Below, piece by piece: positions 14,573-16,295 of a DNA stretch of 16,295 nt. A program made the translations under genes and the position numbers. Under the pieces are notes generated by a model. That model ran no database searches. It had not been told where the DNA came from and saw nothing but the letters and a program-made list of their open reading frames with translations. Source of the DNA: Phycisphaerae bacterium (GTDB lineage: Bacteria > Planctomycetota > Phycisphaerae > UBA1845 > Fen-1342); assembly GCA_022842805.1 (NCBI GenBank), contig JALHOX010000043.1, forward strand, positions 1 through 16,295. The letters are read 5' to 3'. Positions within the stretch are counted from its first letter, which is position 1. Each line of letters begins with the position of its first letter.

Positions 14573-16295
14573 AACCGACGTCCCGCCCGGCGTTTTCCTT
14601 CTTCAGGAACTCCATCAGCGGCGCGTAATAGTCGAGCATCGCGCGGGCGCTGAGCGGCTCGCCGGTGTAGTCCTGAATGACCTGGCGCCAGTCGCGCGTC
14701 GCGCCCAGTTTCAGGAGGGACGAAAGGTATTCGCCGACGTCCTTGCGGCCGTAGTAATTGCAGTTGCGCGGATCCTGCTTGAGGATTTTGCGTGCGATGT
14801 AGTCGTGCACCTGATAGACGATCAGCGTGCCCATGGCGTAGTCGTAGTATTGGGCGGGGTCGTCGTTGATGTGCGTCTTGCTGGCGGCGTCGCAGTATTC
14901 CTCGCCGCGGGCGCCGGCGGGCGGATCGATGCCCTGCAGCGTCTGCACATACTCCCACCATTTCGCATTGAGCTTGCCGGCGGGCAGCTCCTCTTCGTAG
15001 AGGGCGTGTTCGAAGTGGGTCATGGTGCCGCACGCCCAGGGCATGAGCACGATGTTGCCGTCGAGCGCCTGCGAGAGCAGCCATTGCGTGTCGTCGCCGC
15101 CGGCGCCGGGCTTGAGCAGGCCGATCTCGGCGAGGTAGGGCTTCTGCTTGCTGGCGAGCGTGATGAGGTCGCCGATGCCTTCGTGGAAGGCGCGATTGGC
15201 GCCTTCGCGGAGCATGAGCGGCACGCCGGCGTCGGTGTAGGCGAGGTAGTAGTAGATGTGGCCGAGTTCGTGGTGCGTGGTGCTGAACCAGTTGGCGTCG
15301 GACTTAACGCTCATCAGGCTGCGGACGTCGTGGTCGAGGTCGACGTGCCAGGCGCTGGCGTGGCGATTCTTCTTGCGCGGCGCATCGGCCGGCAGGTCGT
15401 AGAGATCGCTCTTTTCCCAGAAGCTCTTGGGCAGCGTCGGCATGCCCATCGAAACGTAGAAGCGCTCGGCCTGCTGGATGATCCACTCCGGCGTCTTGTC
15501 TTTGAAGAGCGGATCGAGATCGACGCCGGCGACGATGCCGGGCCATTCCTGGCCCCAGCGGTTGCCGAGCCAATGGGCCGGGATGCGGCGCGGGACGGGC
15601 TGGCCAAAGCGCTTGGCGAGGATGTGCTTGGTGTAGCAGTGCAACTGCTCAAACATCGGACGGGTCTGCTCGATCACGGTCTTCATCAGCGACATCAGCT
15701 CGCTCACGGGCATGCCGTAATCGGCGACTTCGAGGCCGAAGAAGGAGCTGAAGCCGAGGCCGCGGCCGACCTGATTTCGCAGTTCGCGGAGCTTAATCAG
15801 GCCCGGGCGACAGGCCTTGCCGATCTCTTTTGACGCCTCCCACGCGGCGCGGCGTTCGTCGAGGTTGCTGCTCTTAATGAGGATGTCGTCGATGTCGTTT
15901 GCGCCGACCTTTTTCTTTTCGCCGCCGGCGGTGGTCATTTCGTAGGTGAAGCCGTTTTGCGTCTGGTTTTGGGCGGCTTCGGCCTCGGTTCGGGCCTTGA
16001 CGAGATCGGGAATATTGCCGGGGGCGTGGGCGGCGGCCATCCAGGCCTTGAAGAGCTGACGATTGGTGAGTTCATCGTGGCGCCAGGCGTCTTCGCGCAG
16101 GGCGCGGATGGCGGCCATGCGATCGGGAGCGCCGATGAAGCGGTCGAGCGCCTGCTGCGCGGTGACCGCGGCCTGCGTGTGTTCGTCCTTGACGTCGGTC
16201 GACGCGATCCACTGCGCCCCGGCGGCGGCGGTGTAGAGCTTCTGGAACTCGGCCTGATAGGTCGTCAGAAACTGCTTGGCATCCGGCACGGCACC
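14565..16295 (-). CDS. Peptidase family M2 (angiotensin-converting-enzyme-like), 5' end missing
   Basis: This is a zinc dipeptidyl carboxypeptidase-like enzyme. The frame is open to the right edge, so the start and probable signal peptide lie outside. A GTG at 16289 is the first possible start inside but is unlikely to be real, because family members are usually exported. Numbering from that codon, the zinc motif is HHELGH (339-344; ligands His340 and His344, catalytic Glu341). The third ligand Glu370 lies in FHEGIGD. REGANRAFHEGIGD matches ACE closely, with a two-residue insert before it. The ASAWHVD stretch, the KTHIN segment and the YYDY tyrosines match ACE substrate-binding residues (Lys511, His513, Tyr520, Tyr523 of testis ACE). 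The visible 576 residues cover essentially the whole catalytic domain. It is the first visible gene of an overlapping three-gene block. Confidence 0.93.
   Translation of the reverse strand, partial: GAVPDAKQFLTTYQAEFQKLYTAAAGAQWIASTDVKDEHTQAAVTAQQALDRFIGAPDRMAAIRALREDAWRHDELTNRQLFKAWMAAAHAPGNIPDLVKARTEAEAAQNQTQNGFTYEMTTAGGEKKKVGANDIDDILIKSSNLDERRAAWEASKEIGKACRPGLIKLRELRNQVGRGLGFSSFFGLEVADYGMPVSELMSLMKTVIEQTRPMFEQLHCYTKHILAKRFGQPVPRRIPAHWLGNRWGQEWPGIVAGVDLDPLFKDKTPEWIIQQAERFYVSMGMPTLPKSFWEKSDLYDLPADAPRKKNRHASAWHVDLDHDVRSLMSVKSDANWFSTTHHELGHIYYYLAYTDAGVPLMLREGANRAFHEGIGDLITLASKQKPYLAEIGLLKPGAGGDDTQWLLSQALDGNIVLMPWACGTMTHFEHALYEEELPAGKLNAKWWEYVQTLQGIDPPAGARGEEYCDAASKTHINDDPAQYYDYAMGTLIVYQVHDYIARKILKQDPRNCNYYGRKDVGEYLSSLLKLGATRDWRQVIQDYTGEPLSARAMLDYYAPLMEFLKKENAGRDVGFA

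Noticed and set aside
14406..15833. 475-codon plus-strand frame antisense to the M2 peptidase
   Set aside because: It is Val/Ala/Glu/Gly-rich with no family signature. The opposite strand carries the complete ACE-like zinc motifs.
14565..16289. M2 peptidase read as a carboxypeptidase Taq (M32)
   Set aside because: The HHELGH motif followed by REGANRAFHEGIGD and the ASAW and K-x-H elements match M2 (ACE) rather than M32.

Overview
The window is high-GC bacterial chromosome, most likely from a planctomycete (Phycisphaerae-like or related). The main pointers are a secreted repeat protein ending in paired dockerin-type calcium motifs, a lysine/alanine-rich histone-like protein, several gene starts without a Shine-Dalgarno sequence, and the GC-rich codon use. 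This assignment is an inference from gene style; no rRNA or marker gene is present.

Layout from left to right. (1) The N-terminal part of a secreted subtilisin-like protease lies on the minus strand and runs off the left edge. A 462-base divergent spacer follows. (2) Two GT-B-fold glycosyltransferases lie on the plus strand, joined by an ATGA overlap. (3) On the minus strand are tadA (tRNA A34 deaminase) and, after it, a DUF151/bifunctional-nuclease-domain protein that ends 7 bases from the glycosyltransferase pair. (4) On the plus strand is a 768-residue secreted protein. I count 14 propeller-type repeats in it, followed by two dockerin motifs. (5) On the minus strand is an unrecognised 459-residue exported-looking protein with visibly lower GC. 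A divergent spacer rich in inverted repeats follows. (6) On the plus strand are fabG, pfkA (phosphofructokinase with a mixed signature) and a histone-like protein with a basic front half and an acidic tail. (7) A minus-strand block enters from the right edge. It holds an angiotensin-converting-enzyme-like M2 peptidase (5' end outside the window), a GT87-type membrane glycosyltransferase, and a membrane-anchored endonuclease/exonuclease/phosphatase-fold protein, all with overlapping reading frames.

Most units are independent housekeeping or cell-surface genes. The clear co-transcription candidates are the glycosyltransferase pair and the M2 peptidase/GT87/EEP block. tadA and the DUF151 gene may form a third. 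I see no CRISPR array, insertion sequence, prophage, tRNA or rRNA. I found no convincing undescribed multi-gene system. The best leads are the 14-repeat propeller/dockerin protein, the low-GC orphan gene with its palindrome-rich upstream spacer, the M2/GT87/EEP overlap, and the bipolar histone-like protein.
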